Assembly: GCA_900552995.1 (NCBI GenBank)
Contig: USBX01000004.1
Location: 1-26,359, forward strand
Source: an uncultured Collinsella sp.
GTDB taxonomy: Bacteria; Actinomycetota; Coriobacteriia; Coriobacteriales; Coriobacteriaceae
Length of the DNA: 26,359 nucleotides
Direction: 5' to 3'
Shown in pieces: positions 1 through 8,143 of the stretch (its first letter is position 1; each line of letters starts with the position of its first letter). The translations under genes and the position numbers were made by a program. The notes under the pieces were generated by a model that saw nothing but the letters and a program-made list of their open reading frames with translations, searched no databases and had not been told where the DNA came from.

Positions 1-18
1 CAACTGAGCTACAGGTCC
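1..18 (-). tRNA. tRNA 5' end (partial, probably tRNA-Ile)
   Basis: Read on the minus strand, positions 18 to 1 give GGACCTGTAGCTCAGTTG. This fits a tRNA start: a 7-nt acceptor strand, T8 and A9, the D-stem GCTC, then AG and the D-loop. The rest, including the anticodon, lies outside the window, so identity cannot be read. In many actinobacteria gyrA is followed by tRNA-Ile and tRNA-Ala, and tRNA-Ile often begins GGGCCTGTAGCTCAG, so tRNA-Ile is the best guess. A good promoter lies directly upstream. Confidence 0.8.
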
Positions 19-32
19 ATCGCGCAAGGGAT

Positions 33-62
33 ATATTAGACGAGTCGTTACGCGCGCGTCAA
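33..62 (-). promoter_or_regulatory. Sigma70-type promoter for the tRNA
   Basis: On the minus strand there is a -35 box TTGACG (62-57) and a -10 box TAATAT (38-33), separated by 18 nt. The tRNA 5' end at position 18 lies 14 nt beyond the -10 box, a normal distance for a tRNA transcript with a short leader. Confidence 0.7.
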
Positions 63-89
63 CAACTTTTTTGAAAATCTTTGAGGGGT

Positions 90-226
90 GTCGGCCCCAG
101 CTGCCCGGCGGCATGCGAAGTCGCCTGCTCGGACAGTCCTGCTCGCACGGAGAGCGCATTAAGTGCTCTCCGGCTCGTGCGGAACTCGCGATCGACTTCG
201 CATGCCGCCGGGCAGCCGGGGCCGAC
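90..226. repeat. Large intergenic palindrome with 34-bp arms
   Basis: Positions 90-123 and 193-226 are inverted repeats of 34 nt with one mismatch (A99 opposite C217). In a minus-strand transcript that position becomes a G-U pair, so the RNA stem would be unbroken. The 69-nt interior has a second hairpin, 148-157 with 163-172, around a 5-nt loop. There is no T-run directly after either side, so this is not a standard intrinsic terminator, and a separate good terminator for gyrA lies at 245-277. It may be an extragenic palindromic or miniature mobile element, or a structured RNA. No second copy was noticed in this window. Confidence 0.75.
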
Positions 227-244
227 GCGAGGTTCAAGATTGTC

Positions 245-277
245 AAAAAAGCGGTCGGCGCGCAGTGCGCCGACCGC
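245..277 (-). terminator. Rho-independent terminator of gyrA
   Basis: An 11-bp perfect GC-rich stem (251-261 with 267-277, loop GCAGT on the plus strand) is followed on the minus strand by six T (250-245). It lies about 40 nt past the gyrA stop codon and separates gyrA from the tRNA promoter. Confidence 0.92.
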
Positions 278-317
278 CGATATATGGGGTCTGATATTTT
301 TTACCAGCTAGGGCATC

Positions 318-3059
318 TTACTCGTCTAGGAGATCTTCTGGCATGTCGTTGCCGTCGCCTAGATCGACAGGGGTTTCTTCGGGGGCAGAGCCGTCCTCTG
401 CACCTTCGCCTTCGGGCTTCTCCTTGGCGGCCGTCATGCGGGCTACGGCGCAGATGCGGTCGTTGTCGTCGACGGTCATCATCTTGACGCCCTGGGTAGC
501 GCGGCCAGTCTGGCTGATCTCGTCGGTCTTGACGCGAATGACCGTCGCGCCCTCCGTCACGATGAACAGCTCGTGCTGCGGGCCCACCGTCTTCATGGCC
601 GCAAGGTTACCCTTACGCTCAGTCATTTGGATGGTGTAGACGCCCTGACCGCCGCGATTCTGCTCCGGGTAGTCCGCGACCGGCGTGCGCTTACCGTAGC
701 CGCGCTCAGTGATGACGAACAGATCACCGTTGCCGTTAGTGACTTCCATGCCCAGAACGCTCACGCCGTCCTTCATACCGATACCGCGAACGCCGCTGGT
801 ATCGCGGCCGGTGGCGCGCACCTGTTCCTCGGAGAACATGATCGCCTTACCCGCGGTGGTGGCCAGGATAATCTTGTCGCCCTCGCGCACGCGGCGCACG
901 TTCAGCAGCGCGTCGTCGTCACGCAGGTTGATAGCGATCAGGCCGTCGCGACGACTGCGGTCATATGCGCTCATCACGGTCTTTTTGACCATGCCGCTCT
1001 TGGTGGCAAACATCAGATACTCGTCGGCAGGGAACTCGCGGCAGCTGATGACGCTCGCGATCTTCTCGCCCTCCTCGAAGGGCAGCAGGTTGACGATCGC
1101 GGTACCGCGCGCCTGGCGCGTACCCACCGGCAGCTCGTGCACCTTCAGGCGATAGACCTTGCCCTTGCTCGAGAAGAACAGCACGTACTCGTGCGTGGAC
1201 GCGATGAACATCTCGTCGATAACGTCGTCCTCTTTGAGGTTGACGCCCGACACGCCCTTGCCGCCGCGCTTCTGGGCGCGGTAGGCGGCCACCGGGATGC
1301 GCTTGACATAGCCGGTGTGGGTGATGGTCACGACCATGTCCTCGTCGGCAATGAGGTCCTCGACGTCCAGGTCCTTCTCGACATGGCTGATCTCGGTGCG
1401 GCGCTTATCGCCAAACTTCTTGGAGATCTCGCGCATCTCTTCCTTAATGACACCCAGGATCTTCTCCTCGTGCGCCAGCAGGTCCTCGTAGTAGGCGATG
1501 GCGCGGCGCAGGCCGTCCAACTCTTCTTGGATCTTGTCGCGCTCCAGGCCGGTCAGGCGGCGCAGCTTCATCTCGAGGATGGCCGTGGTCTGCTCGGGCG
1601 TAAAGCCAAAGCGCTCGATCAGGCGGCTGCTGGCCTCGGAGTCGGTCTGCGAGGAACGGATGATGCTGATGACCTCGTCGATATGGTCAAGGGCCATCAG
1701 GTAGCCCTCGAGGATATGCGCGCGGGCCTGGGCCTTCTTAAGGTCGAAGCGGGTGCGGCGGGTGACGACGTCGACCTGGTGGTCGATGTAGTGCTGCAGC
1801 ATCTCGCGCAGGCTCAGGCATTTGGGAACGCCGTTGACGAGCGCCAGGTTGTTGGCGCCGAAGGTCGTCTGCAGCGAGGTGTACTTATACAGGTTGTTGA
1901 GCACGACCTGCGGAATGACGCCCTTCTTGAGCTCGATGACCAGACGGATACCCTTCTGGTTGGACTCATCGCGCATATCCGAGATGCCCTCGATGCGCTT
2001 GTCGTTGACGAGCTGGGCGATCTTCTCCTGCAGGGTGCCCTTGTTGACCATGTAGGGGATCTCGGTAAAGACCAGGCGGCTGCGGCCGGTCTTGGTGGAC
2101 TCCACGTGAGCCTTGGCGCGCACGGTAATGGAGCCGCGGCCGGTCTCGTAGCTCTGCTTAATGCCGGCGCTGCCCATGATGATGGCGCCGGTGGGGAAGT
2201 CCGGACCGGGCATGATCTGCATGAGCTCGTCGACGGTGGCGTCGGGGTTGTCGATCAGGTAACAGGTGGCCTCGATCGCCTCGGTGAGGTTGTGCGGGGC
2301 GATGTTGGTGGCCATGCCGACGGCGATGCCCTGGCTACCGTTGACCAGCAGGTTGGGGAAGCGCGCAGGCAGTGCCACGGGCTCGGCGAGCGATTCGTCG
2401 TAGTTGGGCTGCCAGTCGACGGTATCCTTCTGCAGGTCACGCAGCAGCTCCATAGCGGGCTTTGCCAGGCGGCTCTCGGTGTAACGCATGGCCGCCGCGC
2501 CGTCGCCGTCGATGTTACCGAAGTTGCCGTGACCGTCGATGAGCGGCGTGCGCATGGAGAACCACTGCGCCAGGCGGACCATGGCCTCGTAGACCGCGGA
2601 GTCACCGTGCGGATGGTACTTGCCGATAACTTCGCCGACCGTCCAGGCCGACTTCTTGTGTGGGCGGTTGGGGTAGATGCCGCTCTCGTTCATCGCGTAC
2701 AGGATGCGGCGGTGCACCGGCTTTAAGCCGTCGCGCACGTCCGGCAGGGCGCGCGCCGTGATGACCGACATCGAATACTCGATAAACGACTGCTTCATCT
2801 CGCGGCCAAACTCCGAAATCTGGAGCTGGCCGCCGTTGATATCCTCGCCGGCCGAGGCGCCACGATCGACTTCGCCAAAGCTCTCCTCGAGCTCACCGTC
2901 GTCGTCCTCTTCCTCGTCATCATCGGCATCGGGGTTATAGGCGTCCGGGTCGCCGTCCTCGCCCTGCTCAGCACGGGCAAGCAGGCGCTTCAGATCGTCG
3001 GGCATGCCGGCATCGCCGGCCTCGCCCATACCCTCGTTATTGTTGATATCGTCTGCCAC
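318..3059 (-). CDS. gyrA: DNA gyrase subunit A with acidic N-terminal extension
   Basis: This is the 913-aa breakage-reunion subunit of gyrase, which with GyrB introduces negative supercoils. Visible features are the quinolone-resistance region around GDSAVYE (Ser154 and Glu158, matching E. coli Ser83 and Asp87, so no classic resistance change), the catalytic Tyr193 in AAMRYTE, and a GyrA box QKRGGKG at 596-602 that marks the C-terminal DNA-wrapping domain. The C-terminal tail is acidic. Unusually, about 80 residues precede the conserved core (SFIEYSMSV begins at 91), and residues 33-62 are almost all Asp, Glu or Gly. The GTG start at 3059 is preceded by AGGAGGT at ideal spacing, so the extension appears genuinely translated. 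It lies 178 nt downstream of gyrB with a structured spacer. Confidence 0.97.
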   Translation of the reverse strand: MADDINNNEGMGEAGDAGMPDDLKRLLARAEQGEDGDPDAYNPDADDDEEEDDDGELEESFGEVDRGASAGEDINGGQLQISEFGREMKQSFIEYSMSVITARALPDVRDGLKPVHRRILYAMNESGIYPNRPHKKSAWTVGEVIGKYHPHGDSAVYEAMVRLAQWFSMRTPLIDGHGNFGNIDGDGAAAMRYTESRLAKPAMELLRDLQKDTVDWQPNYDESLAEPVALPARFPNLLVNGSQGIAVGMATNIAPHNLTEAIEATCYLIDNPDATVDELMQIMPGPDFPTGAIIMGSAGIKQSYETGRGSITVRAKAHVESTKTGRSRLVFTEIPYMVNKGTLQEKIAQLVNDKRIEGISDMRDESNQKGIRLVIELKKGVIPQVVLNNLYKYTSLQTTFGANNLALVNGVPKCLSLREMLQHYIDHQVDVVTRRTRFDLKKAQARAHILEGYLMALDHIDEVISIIRSSQTDSEASSRLIERFGFTPEQTTAILEMKLRRLTGLERDKIQEELDGLRRAIAYYEDLLAHEEKILGVIKEEMREISKKFGDKRRTEISHVEKDLDVEDLIADEDMVVTITHTGYVKRIPVAAYRAQKRGGKGVSGVNLKEDDVIDEMFIASTHEYVLFFSSKGKVYRLKVHELPVGTRQARGTAIVNLLPFEEGEKIASVISCREFPADEYLMFATKSGMVKKTVMSAYDRSRRDGLIAINLRDDDALLNVRRVREGDKIILATTAGKAIMFSEEQVRATGRDTSGVRGIGMKDGVSVLGMEVTNGNGDLFVITERGYGKRTPVADYPEQNRGGQGVYTIQMTERKGNLAAMKTVGPQHELFIVTEGATVIRVKTDEISQTGRATQGVKMMTVDDNDRICAVARMTAAKEKPEGEGAEDGSAPEETPVDLGDGNDMPEDLLDE

Positions 3060-3147
3060 GTTACCTCCTCATGGTTTGCGTGGTCCATTAGTTCCCTACC
3101 ACGGAGACGAATTACCGGGAACACCGGATAACCCTCCTAGGTTTTCT

Positions 3148-3230
3148 AGGTGCCCCAGGTTGCCCTGAAGGATGAGGGCGCGCGCCTTGCGTGCGGCGCC
3201 CGAAATCCTGAAGGGCAAGATGGGGTGCCT
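3148..3230. repeat. Imperfect long hairpin in the gyrB-gyrA spacer
   Basis: Positions 3148-3173 and 3205-3230 form 26-nt inverted arms with six mismatches, two of which would be G-U in a plus-strand RNA. An inner stem pairs 3176-3181 with 3196-3201. The structure fills the space just after the gyrB stop (3238). No T-run follows, so termination is not evident. It could be an mRNA-stabilising or processing structure between gyrB and gyrA, or an extragenic palindrome. The remaining 75 nt up to gyrA hold a small stem (CGTGGT/ACCACG, 3078-3102) and the gyrA ribosome site. Confidence 0.5.
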
Positions 3231-3237
3231 GGGAAAG

Positions 3238-5268
3238 CTAGGCGTCTAAGAAGCGTGCATCATGTGCATGCTTCTCGATGTACTCGCGGCGATAGCCGAC
3301 CTCGGAACCCATCAGCTCGCGCACGGCGCGGTCTGCCACCACGGCATCCTCGATCGACACGCGCTGCAGGATGCGGGTCTTGGGATCCATCGTCGTCGAG
3401 GCAAGCTGCTTGGGGTCCATCTCGCCCAGGCCCTTGTAGCGCTGGACGGTATAGCCCTTGCGCTTCTTGGTGATCTTGCCGTCCTTGGCCTTGCCGTCCT
3501 CGTCGTTGTCGTCGGGGTTCAGGCCCAGACTCTGGATGGTGTCGCGCAGGATCTCGTCTTCGGGCTGGCGGCCGTTGGGATACACGTAGTGGATCTTGTT
3601 GCGCACCTTAATGCCAAAGATGGGCGGGCAGGCAACATAGACGTAGCCGGCATCGATCAGCGGACGCATGTACTTGTAGAAGAACGTCAGCAGCAGGATG
3701 CGGATATGCGCACCGTCGACGTCTGCATCGGTCATGATGATGATCTTGTGGTAGCGCGCCTTGGTGATATCAAAGTCGCCGCCGTCGCCGGCACTCGTCG
3801 TGACGCCGCAGCCGATCGCGGTAATCAGCGACTGGATGGTGTCACTCGAGAACGCGCGATGGTCACCAACGCGTTCGACGTTCAGAATCTTGCCGCGCAG
3901 GGGCAGAATCGCCTGGATGTCTCGGCGACGGCCGTCCTTGGCCGAACCGCCTGCCGAGTCGCCCTCTACGATGAAGAGCTCGGTCAGCTCGGCATCGCGC
4001 ACTGAGCAGTCAGCGAGCTTACCGGGCAGGGACGCCGTCTCGAGCAGGCTCTTGCGGCGGGTCGCCTCGCGCGCCTTGCGGGCGGCGTTGCGCGCCTTGC
4101 AGGCCTGTTGCGCCTTCTTGACGATCTCGCGGGCGGGCTTGGGATGCTCCTCCAAGTAATCGGCGAGGCCGTCGGTCACGATCTTGAGCGTGAGCGCGCG
4201 CATATAGGAGCTACCGAGCTTGGCCTTGGTCTGCCCCTCAAACTGCGGATCGGGCAGCTTGACCGAGATAACGGCCGAAAGGCCCTCGCGCACATCGTCG
4301 CCGGTCAGGTTGGCGTCTTTTTGCTTGAGCAGGTTCTGTTTGCGCGCGTAGTCGTTGATCACGCGGGTGAGCGCGGTGCGGAAGCCCTCAAGGTGCATGC
4401 CGCCCTCGGGGGTGTAGATGTCGTTGGCAAACGACATGACGTTCTCGCCGTAGCCGCTATTCCACTGCAGGGAAACCTCGACCTCGCCCATCTTGGCCAC
4501 GGGAGCGTCCGGGTCCGATTTGCCCTCGATGTAGATGGGCTCCTTAAAGGCCTCGGGGACGTCCTTGCCCTCGTTAAGGAACTTGACGAAGTCGATGATG
4601 CCGCCCTCGTAGCAAAACTCCTCCACGTGGGGAGTCGCCTCGCGCTCGTCGGTCAGCACGATCTTGAGGTTCTTATTGAGGAACGCCGTCTCCTGCAGAC
4701 GGTTGTGCAGCGTATCGAAATCGTAGATGCAGGTCTCGAAGATCTCGTCGTCGGGCCAGAAGGTGACGGTGGTGCCCGTCGAATCCGAGGTGCCCACGAC
4801 CTCCATCTTCTTGACGGTCTTGCCGCGCGAGAACTCCATCTCGTAGGTGTTGCCATCGCGACGAACCTGAACGACCACGCGCTTGGACAGTGCGTTGACG
4901 ACGGAGATGCCTACGCCGTGCAGGCCGCCCGAGACCTTATAGGCCGAGTTATCGAACTTACCGCCGGCGTGCAGGATCGTCATAACGACCTCGAGCGTCG
5001 GGATCTTTTTAACAGGGTGCTCGTCGACGGGGATGCCGCGCCCGTTGTCGACGACCGTGATGGAGTTGTCGGCGTGGACCGTCACCTGGATCTCGGTGCA
5101 GAAACCGGCCATGGCCTCGTCGACGGAGTTGTCAACGATCTCCCACACCAGGTGATGCAGACCGCTGGCGCTCGTCGAGCCGATATACATGCCCGGGCGC
5201 TTACGAACGGCCTCGAGACCTTCGAGAATCTTAATCTCGCCGCCATCGTAATCGTTTTCGTTTGCCAC
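3238..5268 (-). CDS. gyrB: DNA gyrase subunit B
   Basis: This is the ATPase subunit of gyrase, 676 aa from the chosen start. The GHKL ATPase motifs are VWEIVDNSVDEA and VVDNGRGIP near the N-terminus; the transducer follows, then the TOPRIM domain with EGDSAGGSAK and the DADVDGAHI metal-binding motif, and a C-terminal QRYKGLGEM. An upstream in-frame TTG at 5286 would add six residues, but the sequence GAAGGAGG lies inside those codons and spaces correctly to GTG at 5268, so GTG is chosen. The gene is separated from dciA by a terminator, so it should have its own promoter; TTTACG and TACACA spaced 17 nt (5320-5292) are a weak candidate. Confidence 0.97.
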   Translation of the reverse strand: MANENDYDGGEIKILEGLEAVRKRPGMYIGSTSASGLHHLVWEIVDNSVDEAMAGFCTEIQVTVHADNSITVVDNGRGIPVDEHPVKKIPTLEVVMTILHAGGKFDNSAYKVSGGLHGVGISVVNALSKRVVVQVRRDGNTYEMEFSRGKTVKKMEVVGTSDSTGTTVTFWPDDEIFETCIYDFDTLHNRLQETAFLNKNLKIVLTDEREATPHVEEFCYEGGIIDFVKFLNEGKDVPEAFKEPIYIEGKSDPDAPVAKMGEVEVSLQWNSGYGENVMSFANDIYTPEGGMHLEGFRTALTRVINDYARKQNLLKQKDANLTGDDVREGLSAVISVKLPDPQFEGQTKAKLGSSYMRALTLKIVTDGLADYLEEHPKPAREIVKKAQQACKARNAARKAREATRRKSLLETASLPGKLADCSVRDAELTELFIVEGDSAGGSAKDGRRRDIQAILPLRGKILNVERVGDHRAFSSDTIQSLITAIGCGVTTSAGDGGDFDITKARYHKIIIMTDADVDGAHIRILLLTFFYKYMRPLIDAGYVYVACPPIFGIKVRNKIHYVYPNGRQPEDEILRDTIQSLGLNPDDNDEDGKAKDGKITKKRKGYTVQRYKGLGEMDPKQLASTTMDPKTRILQRVSIEDAVVADRAVRELMGSEVGYRREYIEKHAHDARFLDA

Positions 5269-5317
5269 ACGTCCTCCTTCAGTCAAGAAAATGTGTACAG
5301 CCTTACTAGTTTATCGT

Positions 5318-5347
5318 AAAAAAATACCCTCGGGAACGAGGGTATTT
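5318..5347 (-). terminator. Rho-independent terminator of the dnaN-recF-dciA unit
   Basis: A perfect 11-bp stem (5322-5332 with 5337-5347, tetraloop) is followed on the minus strand by a run of seven T (5324-5318, partly shared with the stem base). It sits 26 nt past the dciA stop codon and before gyrB, so the initiation genes and gyrase genes look like separate transcription units. Confidence 0.92.
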
Positions 5348-5373
5348 GGCTCTACAAGGCCACCAGATGCGAT

Positions 5374-5937
5374 TTAAGGCTCTTTTTTGCTTTGCACGCC
5401 CTTGGCCCACTCGGCACTGGCTCTCATGGCATTCTCGAGGGCCTCGCGCAGTTTTTGGTCTTCGATGGGCGCCACCTGGCGCTCGATCTCGGTGCACTCG
5501 GCCTCACTTAGGTCGGCGTGCGGGGCCGGCGGGCGCTCGGTCGTCGCCGGGCGCAGGCGCTCCTTGGCGGCGGGCGGCGTGTGACCGGGCGCGGTGGTTT
5601 TGAACACCAGGCCGTCCACATGCGCACCGGCGCGCTCCATGCGCGCGCGGATGATCTCGCGCAACAACGTCATTTCCTGCGTCCACGAGGGCGAGTCGAG
5701 ATACACCAACAGCTCATTGGACTCGGGCAGGTAGCGCAGTCCCGTCACATGCCGTCCCTCGCGCGTGCCCGAGCACACCGCGTTCCATGCGCGATAGACC
5801 GTGCGCGACTCCTCGGCGGCCTCCATCTGCGCACGGCGCTTAGGCGTCGCAGCCGCCAGGATGCGCTGGCGCTCTGCGTTCAAAAACCCGCTGAAGGCGA
5901 CCGTTTCGCTCTCGCGCTCGTAATTAGCACGTCTCAC
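5374..5937 (-). CDS. dciA: DciA-like protein (DUF721)
   Basis: This 187-aa protein occupies the recF-gyrB position where actinobacteria keep DUF721/DciA, the likely ancestral loader or operator of the replicative helicase DnaB. Residues about 46-115 match the DUF721 pattern: RTVYRAWNAVC, a short beta-rich stretch, then VYLDSPSWTQEMTLLRE, which corresponds to the family's conserved aromatic-Q-E-L-L segment. The C-terminal third is charged and Pro/Ala-rich, probably flexible. The GTG start at 5937 overlaps the end of recF by 14 nt, and AAGGTGGTGAG upstream can serve as ribosome site, so translation is probably coupled to recF. Family assignment rests on motif and position. Confidence 0.85.
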   Translation of the reverse strand: MRRANYERESETVAFSGFLNAERQRILAAATPKRRAQMEAAEESRTVYRAWNAVCSGTREGRHVTGLRYLPESNELLVYLDSPSWTQEMTLLREIIRARMERAGAHVDGLVFKTTAPGHTPPAAKERLRPATTERPPAPHADLSEAECTEIERQVAPIEDQKLREALENAMRASAEWAKGVQSKKEP

Positions 5938-7030
5938 CCATGCTCACCACCTTGGCTCGATCAAGCAGGTCATCGGTAAAGTACCCCAGGTTGGTCGTAG
6001 TTATGACCGTCTGGATATCATCGCCGATCAGCCGCAGGAAAGCGCCGCGACGCTCGCCGTCGAGCTCGCTCATCACGTCGTCCAAAAGCAGCAGTGGGGC
6101 GGTGCCCAGGACATCGCGAGCCACGGCAACCTCGGCCACCTTCCAGGACAGCACCAGCGTGCGCTGCTGTCCTTGGCTGGCAAATGAACGGGCGGAGCGA
6201 CCAGCCACGGTGAACTCGATCTCGTCGCGATGCGGTCCCACCAACGTCACGCCGCGGCGAATTTCCTCGTCGGCGTGCTCATCAAGGGCAGCCAGCATGC
6301 GCTCGTACGCCCAGCCCTTCAGCTCTTCGCGATCATCGACCTGGGGCAAATCCCCCAGCGTGGACGCATAGGTCACGTTGGCGGTCTCACCTGACGCCAC
6401 TTGCCCGTAGGCAGTGTGCACATGGCCCGCCAGCCGGTCGAGCAGAGCCAACCGGTGCACGAGCAGGGCCGAGCCCACGCGGGCAATCGAATCGTTCCAC
6501 GCGCCGAGCATCTCGCGGCAGCACCAGGTCTCCTTGAGCAAGGCGTTACGCTGGGTCACGCAGCGCCCATAGGTGCTCGCAAGATCGGCATAGCGTGCGC
6601 TCAGCTGCATGCCAAAGTCATCGAGGGCGGCTCGGCGCACACTGGCGCCTCGCTTAACCATGTCCAGATGGTCGGGGCAAAACAGCACGCTCGGCAGAAC
6701 CCCGCGCACACCGGCGGCAGAGCATCTCTTGCCGTTGCGGCTAAACGAGCGCTTACCGTCCTCCGCGCTCAATCCCATATCAAGCACGCGGCCGTCGCCC
6801 TCGATCCTCAGCTCGACCTTGCACGAGCCCACGCCGTCATGGACGAGCTCGGCTGCGGTCGGATGCCTAAACGAGGCGCCGCTCGTCAGCAGCTGCAGCG
6901 CCTCTATGAGATTGGTCTTTCCCGCCGCGTTGGGTCCCGCAAGTATCGTCACGCCCTCGTCCAGGGCAAGGCGATAGCTATCGAAGCTGCGGTAGTGCAC
7001 GACGGAAAGATCGCGGGCGAACATGGTCAT
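5924..7030 (-). CDS. recF: DNA replication and repair protein RecF
   Basis: RecF is an SMC-like ATPase that acts with RecO and RecR to load RecA at single-strand gaps. The 368-aa length is normal. Walker A is GPNAAGKTN at 32-40, the ABC-type signature is SQGQQRT near 285-291, and Walker B with D-loop is LLLLDDVMSELD from about 313. It starts 9 nt after the dnaN stop codon, with no clear Shine-Dalgarno sequence, so it may depend on translation of dnaN. A second ATG two codons further is an equally possible start. It is part of the dnaN-recF-dciA unit. Confidence 0.96.
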   Translation of the reverse strand: MTMFARDLSVVHYRSFDSYRLALDEGVTILAGPNAAGKTNLIEALQLLTSGASFRHPTAAELVHDGVGSCKVELRIEGDGRVLDMGLSAEDGKRSFSRNGKRCSAAGVRGVLPSVLFCPDHLDMVKRGASVRRAALDDFGMQLSARYADLASTYGRCVTQRNALLKETWCCREMLGAWNDSIARVGSALLVHRLALLDRLAGHVHTAYGQVASGETANVTYASTLGDLPQVDDREELKGWAYERMLAALDEHADEEIRRGVTLVGPHRDEIEFTVAGRSARSFASQGQQRTLVLSWKVAEVAVARDVLGTAPLLLLDDVMSELDGERRGAFLRLIGDDIQTVITTTNLGYFTDDLLDRAKVVSMGETC

Positions 7031-7039
7031 GGCGCAGCG

Positions 7040-8143
7040 CTAGATGCGGACCGGCATGACCAGGTACAGGTAGTTGATCTTGTCGTAGGACTTAAAGATG
7101 CCCGCCTGCGAGTAGCTCTTGAGCTCCAGCGTGATCTCCTTCTCCTTGGACAGGGCATTGAGGCAGCCGAAGATGTAATGGTAGTTGAAGGCGATGGTAC
7201 CCGACTCGCCCTCGGCCTCGACATCGATCGTCTCCTGCGCAAGGTCCTGGTCATTGGAAATGGAGGACAGGCCCATCTGCCCGTTCTCGACATCGATCTC
7301 GAACTTGACGGCGGGGTTGGCGCTCGCGATAACGGCCACGCGCTTGAGGGCGGCGTTAAAGGCGGCGACGTCGATCTTGACGCTCGTCACGCACGAATCG
7401 GGGATGAGCTGCTTGTAGTTGGGGTACACGCCCTCGATACGGCGCGACACGTAGGTGGTGTTGCCGGCCTCGAAGACGACCTGGGTGTCGGTAGCCCCGA
7501 TCATGATGGTCGCCTGGCTGGCCATGATGTTCAGCGCGTCGTTAAAGGCGTCGGCCGGAACGTTGAGCTCAAAGGAGCCCTCGAGGGTCGAGGTCTCGAC
7601 CTGCGTATCGCACACGGCCAAGCGGAAGGAATCGGTCGCCACCAGGCGTACGGTGTTGTTCTCGACCTTCATGTGCACGCCGCCCAGGATGGGGCGGGCC
7701 TTGTCGGTCGAGGTGACGCGCCACACGCGGCCGACCATCTCGGACAAGACATCGGTCGGCAGCTCCACGGCACTCTCGATGGCATAGGCCGGAAACTCGG
7801 GGAAGTCATTGGCATCGAGCGTGTTCAGCCTAAAAGAGCTCTTCTCGCAACCAATCAGCACCTGGCGCTCGGACAGCTCAAAGGTGACCGGGGCATCGGG
7901 GAGGGTCTTGGTGATATTGGAGAGCATCTTACAGGGGATAACCATCTCGCCCTCTTCTTCGACATGCGCCGCGATGCGATGACGGATCGAGATGGTGTAG
8001 TTAGAGGTCTGGAATTCCAAGATGCCGTCTTGGGCCTTAACGAGCACGCCCGACAGGATGGGAAGGGTGGATGCCGAAGCGACACCCTTCATAACGACGC
8101 CGATGGCTTGTGTAAGCGAGCTCTGGCTGACGGTGAACTTCAT
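7040..8143 (-). CDS. dnaN: DNA polymerase III sliding clamp, beta subunit
   Basis: The beta clamp encircles DNA and tethers polymerase III. At 367 aa it has the usual three-domain length, beginning MKFTVSQSSLTQAIGVV and ending with YLVMPVRI; the final MPVRI is the family's typical C-terminus (MPMRL/MPVRL). The ATG at 8143 is preceded by GAAAGG nine bases upstream. The promoter must lie in the AT-rich tract between 8150 and 8190, which also carries the candidate DNA-unwinding element, so transcription of dnaN and origin opening may influence each other. Confidence 0.97.
   Translation of the reverse strand: MKFTVSQSSLTQAIGVVMKGVASASTLPILSGVLVKAQDGILEFQTSNYTISIRHRIAAHVEEEGEMVIPCKMLSNITKTLPDAPVTFELSERQVLIGCEKSSFRLNTLDANDFPEFPAYAIESAVELPTDVLSEMVGRVWRVTSTDKARPILGGVHMKVENNTVRLVATDSFRLAVCDTQVETSTLEGSFELNVPADAFNDALNIMASQATIMIGATDTQVVFEAGNTTYVSRRIEGVYPNYKQLIPDSCVTSVKIDVAAFNAALKRVAVIASANPAVKFEIDVENGQMGLSSISNDQDLAQETIDVEAEGESGTIAFNYHYIFGCLNALSKEKEITLELKSYSQAGIFKSYDKINYLYLVMPVRI

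Noticed and set aside
1893..1901. TGTTGAGCA in gyrA as a possible DnaA box
   Set aside because: Mismatch at a core position and isolated within a conserved coding region.
2458..2680. Quinolone resistance mutation in gyrA
   Set aside because: The key positions are Ser154 and Glu158, both normal sensitive-type residues in Gram-positives.
573..2726. 717-codon open frame on the plus strand opposite gyrA
   Set aside because: It is antisense to a certain gyrA, low complexity in Val, Ala, Asp and Leu, has no family motifs, and arises from high GC with strong codon bias.
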